This document shows positions 7,802 through 17,662 of a DNA stretch of 64,000 bases, one piece after another. Position 1 is the stretch's first letter; each line of letters opens with the position of its first letter. Where the stretch lies: contig CAJUCW010000003.1 in assembly GCA_910585275.1 (NCBI GenBank), forward strand, positions 1 through 64,000. Reading direction: 5' to 3'. The notes under the pieces were generated by a model. It was not told where the DNA came from. It saw nothing but the letters and a program-made list of their open reading frames with translations, and ran no database searches. The DNA comes from an uncultured Muribaculaceae bacterium. Lineage in GTDB: Bacteria > Bacteroidota > Bacteroidia > Bacteroidales > Muribaculaceae. Made by a program: the position numbers and the translations under genes.

Positions 7802-9808
7802 ATGACTGAACAGGAACTTGCAGGAATGATTTGGAACATCAAGGAAATTATCCGCGGTGTTTATGACGATACCGAAGTGGAGAACGTAATTCTTCCGTTT
7901 ACCCTTCTGCGGCGTCTGGACTGCGTATTGCAGGACCGGTACGATGAACTGTATCAACAATACAAGGAATTTCCTGACGAGAAAAAAGATGTCATGCTCA
8001 TGGCTCTTATGCGCCGTAACGGTCTGACATTCTTCAATACCTCCGGGCTTTCGCTCAATAAACTGTTGGCTCAGCCTAAGATGCTTGCCGACAATTTCAA
8101 GACATATCTTGACGGTTTCACACAGAATGTGCGCAACATTCTGTTGGCGTTCACTCAGGAGGATGGCGAGAATGGCGATATAAGCCGCATTTATTCGCGT
8201 CTTGATCGCAATGACTTGCTGTTTCAAGTCACTGAAAGTTTCGTTAATAATGCCGACCTGCATCCCGACCGTGTCGATAACGCCATGATGGGCACCATCT
8301 TCGAGATTATCATCCGCAAGTCTAAGGAAACCACCAACACTAAGGCCGGTCAGTTCTATACTCCACGTGAAGTCGTAAGGCTGTTGGTCTCGCTCGTGAT
8401 GCACGGACGCGAGGCAGAGGTGAACACTCTCGGCAAACATTTTCAGATTTATGACCCATGCTGCGGTACCGGCGGTATGCTGACCGAAGGTAAACGTTAT
8501 CTCCAGTCAATGACCGACCGTACCGACATGAAGGTATATCTATTCGGTCAGGAGCTTAATGAAAAGACCTATGCAATCTGCAAATCCGACCTGCTTATAA
8601 AGGGAGACCTCGACAAAGACCGTAACATTGCTCTCGGCGACACTCTCGCCAATGACCAGTTCCCCGGAGAGCATTTCGGCTATATGCTTGCCAATCCACC
8701 TTTCGGCGTGGACTGGAAGAAGATTGAAGGTAAAGTCAAAGAGGATGCAGCCAAAAGTGACGGACGTTTTTCTGTAGGACTGCCATCGACATCCGACGGC
8801 TCATTGCTGTTCCTGCTCCACATGATCAGCAAGATGGATCCAACCGGTTCCCGCATCGGCATCGTGCTCAACGGTTCGCCGCTCTTCAACGGTGCCGCTG
8901 GCAGCGGATGGAGTGAGATCCGCAAGATGCTTATGGATAGAGACCTACTCGACGCCATCATAGCCTTGCCAAAGAACCTTTTCTATGGTACAGATATTTC
9001 AACCTATCTTTGGATTCTCGACAATAACAAACCTGCAGAACGCAAAGGAAAGGTCCTGATGGTGGATGCCACACATCCCCGATATGCAAAACTTCTACAG
9101 CGAAGCCTCGGAAAGAAACGGTATGAGATACCTGACGAAGCCATTCAAGAAATTGTAGATATATATGGCGACTTTACAGACGTCACTCTCCCCGACAATG
9201 ACGATATAAAGGTTGCACGACTGATGGATGCCGAGGATTTCCTCTACACCACAGTGACTATTTATCGCCCGCTAAGACTCGTCTATACCGACATTGCTAA
9301 GAAAGCAACTGAGGCAGCTAAGGGCGAGAAGGTAAAGAAAGCTGATAAGGAAACTCTCGAACATATTGCAGCGATTGCTTTCCCCGAAGGGAAGATAACC
9401 GATGAGGAGATGTTTGCAATAATGCGCGAGCACTTCGGAAAGAAACTGACGCAAGGATTTGTGAAACTCGTCCGCACCCTGGGCTCAACCGACCCCGAAG
9501 CTCCGGCAGTGTTCGCTACTCCCGGCAAACCGGAAAGTGGCGTAGTTATAGACCCGGCACTCACCGACACTGAGACAATCCCCATGAAGGAGGATATCGA
9601 CGAATATATCGCCCGCGAAGTGTTGCCGTTCGTACCTGACGCATGGCGCGACCCGAGCAAAGACAAAGTAGGCTGTGAGTTCCCGCTGACTCGACTTTTC
9701 TACCGTTACACGCCCTTGCGCGACAGTAGCGAGATACTTGCCGACCTCATGGCCCTTGAAGCCGATACAACATCTGCACTCCAATCCCTAATCTCCGAAG
9801 CCCGATGA
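7802..9808 (+). CDS. hsdM: Type I restriction-modification methyltransferase subunit
   Basis: A 668-residue HsdM. The N-terminal helical HsdM_N domain (about 1-140) is followed by an N6-adenine methyltransferase domain with the SAM-binding motif YDPCCGTGGM near residue 219 and the catalytic NPPFG near 298. With HsdS it methylates adenine in the recognition site; with HsdR it forms the restriction complex. It is longer than the usual 500-520 residues, with a charged C-terminal extension from about 500 (KGEKVKKADKETLEHIAA). The stop codon overlaps the next start as ATGA at 9805-9808, indicating translational coupling. Confidence 0.95.
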   Translation: MTEQELAGMIWNIKEIIRGVYDDTEVENVILPFTLLRRLDCVLQDRYDELYQQYKEFPDEKKDVMLMALMRRNGLTFFNTSGLSLNKLLAQPKMLADNFKTYLDGFTQNVRNILLAFTQEDGENGDISRIYSRLDRNDLLFQVTESFVNNADLHPDRVDNAMMGTIFEIIIRKSKETTNTKAGQFYTPREVVRLLVSLVMHGREAEVNTLGKHFQIYDPCCGTGGMLTEGKRYLQSMTDRTDMKVYLFGQELNEKTYAICKSDLLIKGDLDKDRNIALGDTLANDQFPGEHFGYMLANPPFGVDWKKIEGKVKEDAAKSDGRFSVGLPSTSDGSLLFLLHMISKMDPTGSRIGIVLNGSPLFNGAAGSGWSEIRKMLMDRDLLDAIIALPKNLFYGTDISTYLWILDNNKPAERKGKVLMVDATHPRYAKLLQRSLGKKRYEIPDEAIQEIVDIYGDFTDVTLPDNDDIKVARLMDAEDFLYTTVTIYRPLRLVYTDIAKKATEAAKGEKVKKADKETLEHIAAIAFPEGKITDEEMFAIMREHFGKKLTQGFVKLVRTLGSTDPEAPAVFATPGKPESGVVIDPALTDTETIPMKEDIDEYIAREVLPFVPDAWRDPSKDKVGCEFPLTRLFYRYTPLRDSSEILADLMALEADTTSALQSLISEAR

Positions 9809-10800
9809 AAGAATTAATCAGTGAAATACGTTCGATTATTGAATCTTCCCGAGCAAATGCCGTGCGATCTGTTGATTTCTGCCGTGTACAAATGTACTGG
9901 CAGATAGGTCGACGTATAGTAGAGAAAGAACAGGGCGGTCAGGCTCGCGCCGAATATGGCAAAGGTCTTATAAAGAATCTTGCTAAAGAGATTGAACCCG
10001 AATATGGAAGTGGATTCGGGCAAAGACAGTTAGAACGCGCGAGACAATTTTATATTGAATTTCCAATTGCGTCTACACTGCGGACGCAATTCAACTGGAG
10101 TCAATATAAGTTGCTCATAGGCATAGCCGATAAAGACAAACGGGAATATTATGAGTTGGAGGCAGCCCACAATTGTTGGACAGCAAGGCAGATGCAACGT
10201 CAGATCAATTCCATGCTATATGAGCGTATGCTTCTGAGCAACGATAAAGAGGCGGTTATGGCTATGGCTCGCAAGGAAAGAATGCCTGAAAAGCCGCAAG
10301 AGATTGTAAAAGACCCTATGGTGCTGGAATTTTTAGGACTGGAAAAGAAGGTACATTATTATGAAAGCGACCTTGAGACCGAACTGATAAATCACCTTCA
10401 GGAATTTATACTTGAACTTGGCAACGGATTCACTTTCGTGGCTCGCCAGAAACGTATCTTGCTTGAAGATGATGAATTCTTCATCGACTTGGTTTTTTAC
10501 AATCGCCTTGCCCGTCGATTTGTCATTTTCGAGTTGAAGACAGGTGAGGTTACACATCAGGATTTAGGTCAGTTGCAGATGTATGTCAATTACTATGACC
10601 GCACAGAAAAGCTACCCGAAGAGAATCCAACCATCGGTATACTGCTCTGTACGGCAAAGAACGACACACTCGTAAAGATGACACTGCCGGCTGACAATAA
10701 CACTATTGTGGCATCGAAATATCAACTCTATCTTCCTACCGAGCAACAACTGATTGCTGAGGTTGAGAAAGTAAAAAAGGAATGGGAGGAATCACGATGA
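9805..10800 (+). CDS. DUF1016 (YhcG-type) PD-(D/E)XK nuclease
   Basis: This 331-residue protein has the DUF1016 N-terminal domain (VQMYWQIGRRIVEKEQGG, the YGKGLIKNLAKE block and GFGQRQLERARQF) and a C-terminal PD-(D/E)XK nuclease domain with the catalytic pattern FFIDLVFYN followed by FVIFELKTGE. YhcG proteins are often found inside type I restriction operons, where their role is not settled; a Holliday-junction-type nuclease fold is proposed for the family. It overlaps hsdM by four bases at its start and hsdS by four bases at its end, so it is an integral member of this operon. Confidence 0.9.
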   Translation: MKELISEIRSIIESSRANAVRSVDFCRVQMYWQIGRRIVEKEQGGQARAEYGKGLIKNLAKEIEPEYGSGFGQRQLERARQFYIEFPIASTLRTQFNWSQYKLLIGIADKDKREYYELEAAHNCWTARQMQRQINSMLYERMLLSNDKEAVMAMARKERMPEKPQEIVKDPMVLEFLGLEKKVHYYESDLETELINHLQEFILELGNGFTFVARQKRILLEDDEFFIDLVFYNRLARRFVIFELKTGEVTHQDLGQLQMYVNYYDRTEKLPEENPTIGILLCTAKNDTLVKMTLPADNNTIVASKYQLYLPTEQQLIAEVEKVKKEWEESR

Positions 10801-12035
10801 AACAGCAATACGATTCATACAGGACTTCCGGCATCGACTGGATTGGAGATATTCCGAGCCACTGGAGTGTGAGTAAACTGAAATACCATATTTATATTGA
10901 TTCAGGTGATTATATCTCTAAAGATGAAATTTCTGATGATAATACAATACCTGTATTTGGTGGTGGTGAACAGATTGGTTACGCGGCGAAAAGTAATGTT
11001 TCAGGAAACACTATTATAATTGGTCGTGTGGGAGCCCGTTGTGGTTGTGTGACACCAATAATACAACAGGCATGGGCTACTGATAATTCATTGATATGCA
11101 TTCCTAAAAAGAATTTTAAATTCCTTTATTATTTACTGTTAGCGGCGAACCTTAATAAGCTAAATGAGTCTAATGCTCAGCCTCTTATAACTTCCACCAA
11201 GGTTAAAAATCTAATTATAGGGATGCCTCCTCTTGTTGAGCAGGAAGCGATAGCGGCATGGCTGGATGAAAAGTGCGAAGAGATTGATGCGGCGATTGCT
11301 AAAGTTGACCGCGAGATTGAACTGATTGAAGAACTGAAACAGAGTGAGATTTCTCGTGTCGTCACCCGTGGCCTCAATCCCGATGCTCACCTGCGCCCCT
11401 CCGGTATCGACTGGATCGGTAATATTCCGAGTCATTGGAAAGTATGTAAGCTCAACAGAATATTGGATGGGATTCAGGATGGTACACATGCTACACTACA
11501 AAGAGTTGATGATGGATATCCTTTACTAAGTGCCAAAAATGTTTTTGAAGACGGAATCCATATATCAGAGAATGAAAGTTGCATATCAACTTTAGACTAC
11601 AATGAAATCATATCCAATGGATATCCTAAAAAAGGAGATATTGCATTGTGTTGTGTAGCCACTATTGGGAGAGGATGTATTTATCCCTTTGATTACCATT
11701 TAGCTTTTCAACGGAGTGTAACATTCTTAAGAATCAATTCTCATTATTCAAATTCATTTATTCTATACTATTTAAGAAGTGTTTCCGCAAAAGCTCAGTT
11801 TGATACTTATGCGAAAACAAGTGCTCAGAGTGGAGTATATATGGGCGATTTGAAACGATTTTTTATCTGTCTTCCACCGCTTCCTGAGCAGCAGGCAATC
11901 GCTGACTATCTCGACAAAAAATGCGCAGAGATTGACGGATTGAAGGCAAAACTCACCAAGAAGCGTGAGACATTGACGGAACTGCGTCAGTCAATCATCT
12001 CGGAAGTCGTGACCGGCAAACGAAAAGTAATTTAA
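10797..12035 (+). CDS. hsdS: Type I restriction specificity subunit
   Basis: A protein of about 412 residues with the duplicated HsdS plan. The segment SGIDWIGDIPSHWSVSKL near the N-terminus recurs as SGIDWIGNIPSHWKVCKL in the middle. Each copy opens a target recognition domain that ends in a PPLxEQEAI/PPLPEQQAI motif and a coiled-coil helix (EIDAAIAKVDREIELIEEL and EIDGLKAKLTKKRETLTEL). It sets the split DNA sequence recognised by HsdM and HsdR. I start at ATG 10797, which overlaps the preceding stop as ATGA, rather than the in-frame ATG at 10782. Both recognition domains are much richer in AT than the helices and neighbours, suggesting domain exchange. Confidence 0.93.
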   Translation: MKQQYDSYRTSGIDWIGDIPSHWSVSKLKYHIYIDSGDYISKDEISDDNTIPVFGGGEQIGYAAKSNVSGNTIIIGRVGARCGCVTPIIQQAWATDNSLICIPKKNFKFLYYLLLAANLNKLNESNAQPLITSTKVKNLIIGMPPLVEQEAIAAWLDEKCEEIDAAIAKVDREIELIEELKQSEISRVVTRGLNPDAHLRPSGIDWIGNIPSHWKVCKLNRILDGIQDGTHATLQRVDDGYPLLSAKNVFEDGIHISENESCISTLDYNEIISNGYPKKGDIALCCVATIGRGCIYPFDYHLAFQRSVTFLRINSHYSNSFILYYLRSVSAKAQFDTYAKTSAQSGVYMGDLKRFFICLPPLPEQQAIADYLDKKCAEIDGLKAKLTKKRETLTELRQSIISEVVTGKRKVI

Positions 12036-12056
12036 TCTCTCCAAAATCATTATCGC

Positions 12057-15000
12057 ATGAATATCGACAACGAAACTAAATTTGAAGAACATATCGAGGC
12101 AGCCCTTTTAGCCTCACCTCTTTATATCAAGCGGGATCCCAAAGATTTCGACATAAAGCGTCGTGTAGATACTGATATGTTATATCAGTTCCTGCGCTCC
12201 CAGACTGATGTATGGGCAAAGATGATAAAGCGCTTCAAAAGTGATGATGCCGCACTCGACGCTGTAATCAAAGATTACAACTCGAAACTCGATAACGGCC
12301 ATTCGCTTGTCGATATTCTGCGCAAAGGATTGAAGATACAGGGTATTCCCATCAAGTTGATGCAGACCAAACCGACACTCGCCGGAAAAGACTCCGCTCT
12401 GCATGAACTTTATCTTGCAAACCGTTTTGCTGTAGTGCGTCAGATGCGATATTCGCTTGACAAGGCTGACAAAAGGAATGAACTCGACCTTTGCATTCTT
12501 CTAAACGGTTTTCCGATAATCACCGCCGAACTGAAAAACGAAGGCACCGGGCAGAACTATACCAACGGCATCTGGCAATACTGCCACGACCGTGACCCGA
12601 AGAATCCGATGCTCCGCACGGCATTGGTGCATTTCGTCATTGACAACAACTATGCCTTCATGACCACTTTCCTCAACGGTGAGGACACCGCATTCCTGCC
12701 TTTCAATGTGGATTCAGTCAATCCTCAGATGCCGGGCGATTATGCCACAAGCTATCTTTGGCGCGATATATGGCAGGCTGATTCACTACTCAACATTTTG
12801 GACCATTTTATCAAGAACGTGCAGAATGACGGCAAGAGCATTACCTATTTCCCCCGCTATCATCAGTTGCGCGTGGTACGCAACCTCATCAAATGGGTCG
12901 GCGAAGATGGTCCCGGTCATAACTACCTTATCGAACACTCGGCAGGAAGTGGCAAAACCAAGTCAATGGCTTGGCTTGCACACCAGTTGGTGAACCTTGT
13001 CAATCCCGATCAGACCCCAGTATTCGACTCCATTATCATGGTGACTGACCGCATTGTGCTCAATGCGAACATGGCAGACGATGTCAACGCTTTTGCAACA
13101 GAGGCCGGTGTGGTGAAGGATATACGTCGGGGAAGCAAGAAACTCGCCAAGGCTATAAATGAGGGCGGACGCATTATCGTAAGTACAGTCCAGAAATTCA
13201 GTTATGCGCTCAGCGAACTGAAACGCGAGAAGCACCGCAACTATGCCGTAATCATCGACGAGGCGCATACCGCAATCGGTAATGAGAGTGCCAAAGATAT
13301 AGTTGCAGCCCTTTCAACAGAAGCAGATATTCAGCAGGCAATGGCTCAGGCTGATACCGAGGGTTATGAAGACCAGATGGATGCTCTTATGGCATACATG
13401 CAGACCCAGCGTCAGCAGATGAGCCACATAAGTTATTTCGCTTTCACCGCCACACCGAAAGACAAGACATACGCCCTCTTCGGAAAGAAAACACCGGAGG
13501 GATATATGGCGCATGACTACTATACAATGAAGCAGGCAATCGACGAGAAATTCATCCTCGATGTGCTCCGCAACTATACCACCTACAAAACGATGTTTGA
13601 ATACATCGAGAAGAATACTGCTCACCCCACAATGGCGATGACTACGGAAGGTGTTGTCAAAGAATCTGAGGAACTCTATGGTGAGAAGAAGTCGGTGGCA
13701 TTGATTCTTCGTAAACTGAACTCGGAACCGGAGAACATGACGCTGAAAGCAAGGCTTGCGCTTAGCTACTTCATGCAGCATACCCGCAATAAAATCGGCG
13801 GTAAGGCTAAGGCGATGTTTGTCAGCGACAGTCGTGCATCGGCGGTGCGATATAAGAAGATATTCGACAATCTGCTTGCTGAAGAATACGGAAGCGAGTT
13901 CAAGACTCTTGTCGCTTTCTCCGGTGAAGTGGAACTGCCCGACGGCTCGAAATACACCGAGGACAAGATGAACGGCTGGGGTATCAAGGATGACAAGATA
14001 CGCGAGACATTCGACACTCCCGAGTATCGTATTCTGATTGTAGCCGATAAGTTTCAGACCGGTTTCGACCAACCGTTGCTCCACACAATGTTTGTGGACA
14101 AGATGCTTGGTGGAATCCAATGTATCCAGACACTTTCGCGTCTTAACCGCTGCTATGATAAGGGCGGCGTAAAAAAAGAGGACACAATGGTGATTGACTT
14201 CCGCAATGATGCCGATGCTGTGCAGAAGGCGTTCCAGAAATATTATCAGACAACAATCCTGACCGGTGAGGTAGATACCCAGCGACTATACACACTTCTT
14301 GACGACATCAAGGCGTTCAAACTATACAACGACTCCGAACGAGACCGGGTGGTAGATTATATGACACGACAGGATGTGGCTTCGGCTGTATCACTTTGCA
14401 ACACCATTGTAAAGGAGCGCGAGACACCATTGAGCAGCGATGACAAGGACAAATACCGAAAACTCGTGAACCGCTATATCCGCAGCTACGGCTTCATGGC
14501 GCAGTTGCTGACATATTGCGATCCGGATCTGGAACGTGAATACATTTTCCTCCGCGCACTATACCCTCGCCTTCAATACACACGTGAGACGCTGCCTATG
14601 GAGATTCTTGACCGTGTCGATCTCAACAAACTGCGGCTCCAGATGATAATGGAAGGCACAATCGCTCTTGAAGAAGAGGATGCCGAGCTGAAATCATCAC
14701 GCATCGGAGACGTAAAGGCACCGGCAGAAGATGAGAAACGTTCGCTTCGTGAAATCTTAGACATTGTGAACGAGCCGTATAAGGGTTTCTTGGATGACCA
14801 TGACATCGTACTCCGTCCGCTGAACCATCTGATGCTTACCGATGAGAAAATCAACGAGGCTGTCCGAAGCGGTAATTCATACGGTGTGTTGCGCGAACTG
14901 TTCTCGGAACGCGCTCAAGACCTTGTGTTGGATATGAGCGGCAAAGGTATAGATCTTTACGAAGAGTTTATCAACGATACACCGTTTGCCCGTGAGTATA

Positions 15001-15623
15001 TCCGGGGGATTCTCGACATGGCATTGCGCAACAATCAGCAAAGTAGTATCGATCTTGACCTGCATCGTCTCGCCGAGAAGATTGTGGCTGAAATCCGTGA
15101 AGAGTTTATTGAACTGGCTCAGACTTCGCGCCGCCTTGATGAAGTGGCGGAGTATCTTATCAATGTGATTCAGAAGAGGGCAGCTAAACCTGGATTGAAC
15201 GGAGCTAATGACCTTCTTATCCATTCTTTCAATCAGCTGCTTTGCAATGACCGGTTGAGCGAACTGGAACGTCGTGTGAATTTCAACACTCTTGTAGGTA
15301 AATTCGAGCCGTTCCTGAAGAAGCTTTACTATCTCATCAACAGCCGTGAACTGACTACACGTGAAGGCGCTGCCGATAACACTACATTTGCGGATTGCAT
15401 CTTTGGACATGAATCATTAAAGCGACTGAAGCATACAACTGATTCACGTTATTACCGATTCCGCGACTATCTGGATAAGGTCCGCAGCTGGAGAAACGAA
15501 GAGGCGCACAGTGCTCCGGAAATTCCAGATGCAGAATTGCGTGAGGCAGTACACATCCTTGTAACCATGTACGCCTACGTCATATCACGCAGCATTACCG
15601 ACCTCGAAATGAACAGCTTTTAA
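12057..15623 (+). CDS. hsdR: Type I restriction endonuclease subunit R
   Basis: A 1188-residue HsdR, full length. The N-terminal PD-(D/E)XK nuclease lies near residues 140-160 (ELDLCILLNGFPIITAELKN). A superfamily 2 translocase follows, with Walker A HSAGSGKT near 296, DEAH (IIDEAHTA) near 400, motif III FAFTATP, and motifs V/VI including GFDQPLLHTMFVDK and QTLSRLNRC. The C-terminal helical domain binds the HsdM-HsdS core. It translocates unmodified DNA using ATP and cuts at a distance. No internal stop or frameshift is seen. It starts 21 bp after hsdS and is last in the operon; no clear terminator follows. Confidence 0.95.
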   Translation: MNIDNETKFEEHIEAALLASPLYIKRDPKDFDIKRRVDTDMLYQFLRSQTDVWAKMIKRFKSDDAALDAVIKDYNSKLDNGHSLVDILRKGLKIQGIPIKLMQTKPTLAGKDSALHELYLANRFAVVRQMRYSLDKADKRNELDLCILLNGFPIITAELKNEGTGQNYTNGIWQYCHDRDPKNPMLRTALVHFVIDNNYAFMTTFLNGEDTAFLPFNVDSVNPQMPGDYATSYLWRDIWQADSLLNILDHFIKNVQNDGKSITYFPRYHQLRVVRNLIKWVGEDGPGHNYLIEHSAGSGKTKSMAWLAHQLVNLVNPDQTPVFDSIIMVTDRIVLNANMADDVNAFATEAGVVKDIRRGSKKLAKAINEGGRIIVSTVQKFSYALSELKREKHRNYAVIIDEAHTAIGNESAKDIVAALSTEADIQQAMAQADTEGYEDQMDALMAYMQTQRQQMSHISYFAFTATPKDKTYALFGKKTPEGYMAHDYYTMKQAIDEKFILDVLRNYTTYKTMFEYIEKNTAHPTMAMTTEGVVKESEELYGEKKSVALILRKLNSEPENMTLKARLALSYFMQHTRNKIGGKAKAMFVSDSRASAVRYKKIFDNLLAEEYGSEFKTLVAFSGEVELPDGSKYTEDKMNGWGIKDDKIRETFDTPEYRILIVADKFQTGFDQPLLHTMFVDKMLGGIQCIQTLSRLNRCYDKGGVKKEDTMVIDFRNDADAVQKAFQKYYQTTILTGEVDTQRLYTLLDDIKAFKLYNDSERDRVVDYMTRQDVASAVSLCNTIVKERETPLSSDDKDKYRKLVNRYIRSYGFMAQLLTYCDPDLEREYIFLRALYPRLQYTRETLPMEILDRVDLNKLRLQMIMEGTIALEEEDAELKSSRIGDVKAPAEDEKRSLREILDIVNEPYKGFLDDHDIVLRPLNHLMLTDEKINEAVRSGNSYGVLRELFSERAQDLVLDMSGKGIDLYEEFINDTPFAREYIRGILDMALRNNQQSSIDLDLHRLAEKIVAEIREEFIELAQTSRRLDEVAEYLINVIQKRAAKPGLNGANDLLIHSFNQLLCNDRLSELERRVNFNTLVGKFEPFLKKLYYLINSRELTTREGAADNTTFADCIFGHESLKRLKHTTDSRYYRFRDYLDKVRSWRNEEAHSAPEIPDAELREAVHILVTMYAYVISRSITDLEMNSF

Positions 15624-15741
15624 TGGAATAACGGACCTATTCACAATACAGTCAAAAAATGATGTGCGAGTAGAGTCAACCAAAAGGGGAGATAAACGTT
15701 ATTAATGTAAAAATAAAATTAAATCTAAACTATTCAAAATT

Positions 15742-16209
15742 ATGAAAAAACTGTTTTATCTTCTGTTTTTATTACCGCTTGCATTCTTTGCATCCTGCAG
15801 CGATGACGACGATCTTCCTGAGGTTGATTTCTCAATCACCTTAAGCAATGTGGCTTTGGAGAACAACACGTTCTATGCCATAAAGGGCGACACCGTAAAA
15901 ATCGACAACGTTGCCGTTAAATCGTTGACCGATAAGAGTGCAACTGTAACAGGCGTAAGGTATTTCCTTAACGGTATTCCAATCTTCGGCACAATCGAGA
16001 ATCCTTTCGTTTGTGAAATCGAAACCGAGAACCTTTCACCGGCCACCTATACACTTAATGTCACCTCGACAATCCTTCAGGTGGATAAAAGCATCGCAAG
16101 CGGGGTCTGCAATTATCCTTTGGTAGTTGTGGAAAACGCCGATAAGCTTCCGGCCGGATCAACAATCGGCACACAGACTCTTACCGTAACTATCCAACCA
16201 AAGAAGTAA
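15742..16209 (+). CDS. Surface-exported lipoprotein, unknown function
   Basis: A 155-residue protein with a lipoprotein signal peptide (MKKLFYLLFLLPLAFFASC, lipobox Cys 19). The Cys is followed by Ser and four Asp, matching the Bacteroidetes lipoprotein export signal that sends lipoproteins to the cell surface. The mature part is beta-rich with Ig-like character (FYAIKGDTVKIDNVAVKSL, TGVRYFLNG, LSPATYTLNV). I do not recognise a specific family. It stands alone, 118 bp after hsdR, and shares a bidirectional terminator with the antiporter gene on the opposite strand. Confidence 0.75.
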   Translation: MKKLFYLLFLLPLAFFASCSDDDDLPEVDFSITLSNVALENNTFYAIKGDTVKIDNVAVKSLTDKSATVTGVRYFLNGIPIFGTIENPFVCEIETENLSPATYTLNVTSTILQVDKSIASGVCNYPLVVVENADKLPAGSTIGTQTLTVTIQPKK

Positions 16210-16231
16210 AATTATAGATGATTTTATTCTA

Positions 16232-16271
16232 AATAAAAGAAGTTCCGTCAGGCGATGGAACTTCTTTTATT
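16232..16271. terminator. Bidirectional terminator
   Basis: A 15-bp perfect stem (16232-16246 with 16257-16271) has a 10-base loop and is flanked by T-runs in both directions. It lies between the convergent lipoprotein and antiporter genes and overlaps the last codons of the antiporter, whose stop is at 16248-16250. Confidence 0.85.
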
Positions 16272-17555
16272 TTTTCTAACCACCAATATCGAAACAGCCA
16301 GACAAACAATTAATATCTGTGGATAAAAAAGATATTGCCATGGCGCCACAGGAGAAATGCCGGCAAGGGAAGCAGCCATCAATGTCTGAGCCCCGTAAGG
16401 AATCAATGCCTGGACTATACACGAGCCTGTGTCGAGCAAGGAAGCTGCCTTTCTCGGCGCAATTTTATACTCAGACGCAATCTTTTTAGCAAGGGAACCG
16501 ACCGTGATGATGGCAACCGTATTGTTGGCCGTGCATAAGTTAACAATACCTACAAGCAAGACTATGCTCAACTGGGCACCTCTGGAAGTGCCTATATTGC
16601 GGCTCACCATTTTCAAAATAAAGCCGATGCCTCCGGTAGATTTAATCATTCCCAGCATACCGGCAGCAAGAAGAGTTATTACAATCAATCCGCCTACAGA
16701 CTCTATGCCTTCACCAGCCATAGAGAATATATCCATCAACGAATTGCCAAGTATCAATCCGGCAACTATAGCTGAAACAATACCTACAAGAAGTACTACC
16801 GTTACGTTAATCCCGAACAATGCCAAAACTATGACTACAAGATAGGGAATAACGAGCCATCCCGGAGCGTCTCCCCCAATTTCAACATGGCCAATCTCAG
16901 GAGCAAAAATGCAATAGAGTGCCAAAGCAATAAGTGCGGCAGGTAGCACAATCTGCAAATTGGCAATGAATTTGTGACGCATGTCGCATCCCTGTGTGCG
17001 GGTAGCGGCTATCGTGGTGTCGGAAATAAACGAAAGATTATCGCCGAAAAACGCCCCTCCCAAGACAATCGCCACATAGAAAGGAACAGGGGCCCCTGTA
17101 CCCGCCGCCATGTCAACGGCAAGCGGCGTGATTGCCACGACCGTGCCGACAGACGTGCCGATAGCCATCGAAATAAAACATGTGGCAACAAAAAGCCCCG
17201 GCACAATCAACGACGCAGGCAAAATGCCTAATGTAAGGTCAACGGTAGCTTCCACTGCGCCGGTCTTCTTAGCTACGGCTGCAAAAGCACCGGCAAGGAT
17301 GAAAATCCATATCATATACAATACATTGGAAGAACCGGCACCTTTTGAAAACGTCTCGATACGTTCGGAAAGCGAAACGCCCTTCATCGTAAATGCAGCC
17401 CATACAGACGATATGAGCAACGCCACGCTAAGCGGCATCTTATAGAAATCTCCTATTGCAACCGACGTGACAAGATAGACAAGAAGGAAAACAACAATAG
17501 GGGAGACGGCTATAATTCCCCTGCGAAATGTAACATCAGAAAACCTTTCGGTCAT
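16248..17555 (-). CDS. NhaC-family Na+/H+ antiporter
   Basis: A 435-residue membrane protein with about eleven hydrophobic segments. Motifs such as AIGTSVGTVVAITPLAVDMA, GGAFFGDNLSFISDTTIAAT and TANNTVAIITVGSLAKKIA are typical of the NhaC/ArsB-like antiporter group. It probably exchanges internal sodium for external protons at the inner membrane, though relatives exchange malate/lactate or take up amino acids. It is monocistronic on the minus strand, with the serA terminator just upstream and a bidirectional terminator at its end. Confidence 0.85.
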   Translation of the reverse strand: MTERFSDVTFRRGIIAVSPIVVFLLVYLVTSVAIGDFYKMPLSVALLISSVWAAFTMKGVSLSERIETFSKGAGSSNVLYMIWIFILAGAFAAVAKKTGAVEATVDLTLGILPASLIVPGLFVATCFISMAIGTSVGTVVAITPLAVDMAAGTGAPVPFYVAIVLGGAFFGDNLSFISDTTIAATRTQGCDMRHKFIANLQIVLPAALIALALYCIFAPEIGHVEIGGDAPGWLVIPYLVVIVLALFGINVTVVLLVGIVSAIVAGLILGNSLMDIFSMAGEGIESVGGLIVITLLAAGMLGMIKSTGGIGFILKMVSRNIGTSRGAQLSIVLLVGIVNLCTANNTVAIITVGSLAKKIASEYKIAPRKAASLLDTGSCIVQALIPYGAQTLMAASLAGISPVAPWQYLFYPQILIVCLAVSILVVRKNKRSSIA

Positions 17556-17582
17556 AACATTGACTTTTCAAAACTAAAAACA

Positions 17583-17615
17583 GTCCCGGACCGTAAAAAG
17601 ACAACGGTCCGGGAC
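17583..17615 (-). terminator. Terminator of the serC-serA operon
   Basis: GTCCCGGACCGT (17583-17594) pairs perfectly with 17604-17615 around a 9-base loop. On the minus strand the stem is followed by TGTTTTTAGTTTT. It lies 48 bases beyond the serA stop codon. Confidence 0.85.
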
Positions 17616-17662
17616 GACAAAACATTACTTAATTCCTATATATGAAGCGAATTGCCCATGCC

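Noticed and set aside
10782..10796. Upstream ATG for hsdS at 10782
   Set aside because: The ATG at 10797 overlaps the preceding stop as ATGA, as at the hsdM junction, and fits HsdS homologues that begin just before the SGIDWIG motif.
13314..14120. 268-codon open frame antisense to hsdR
   Set aside because: It mirrors strongly coding hsdR sequence, has no recognisable domain, and such long antisense frames are common opposite GC-balanced genes.
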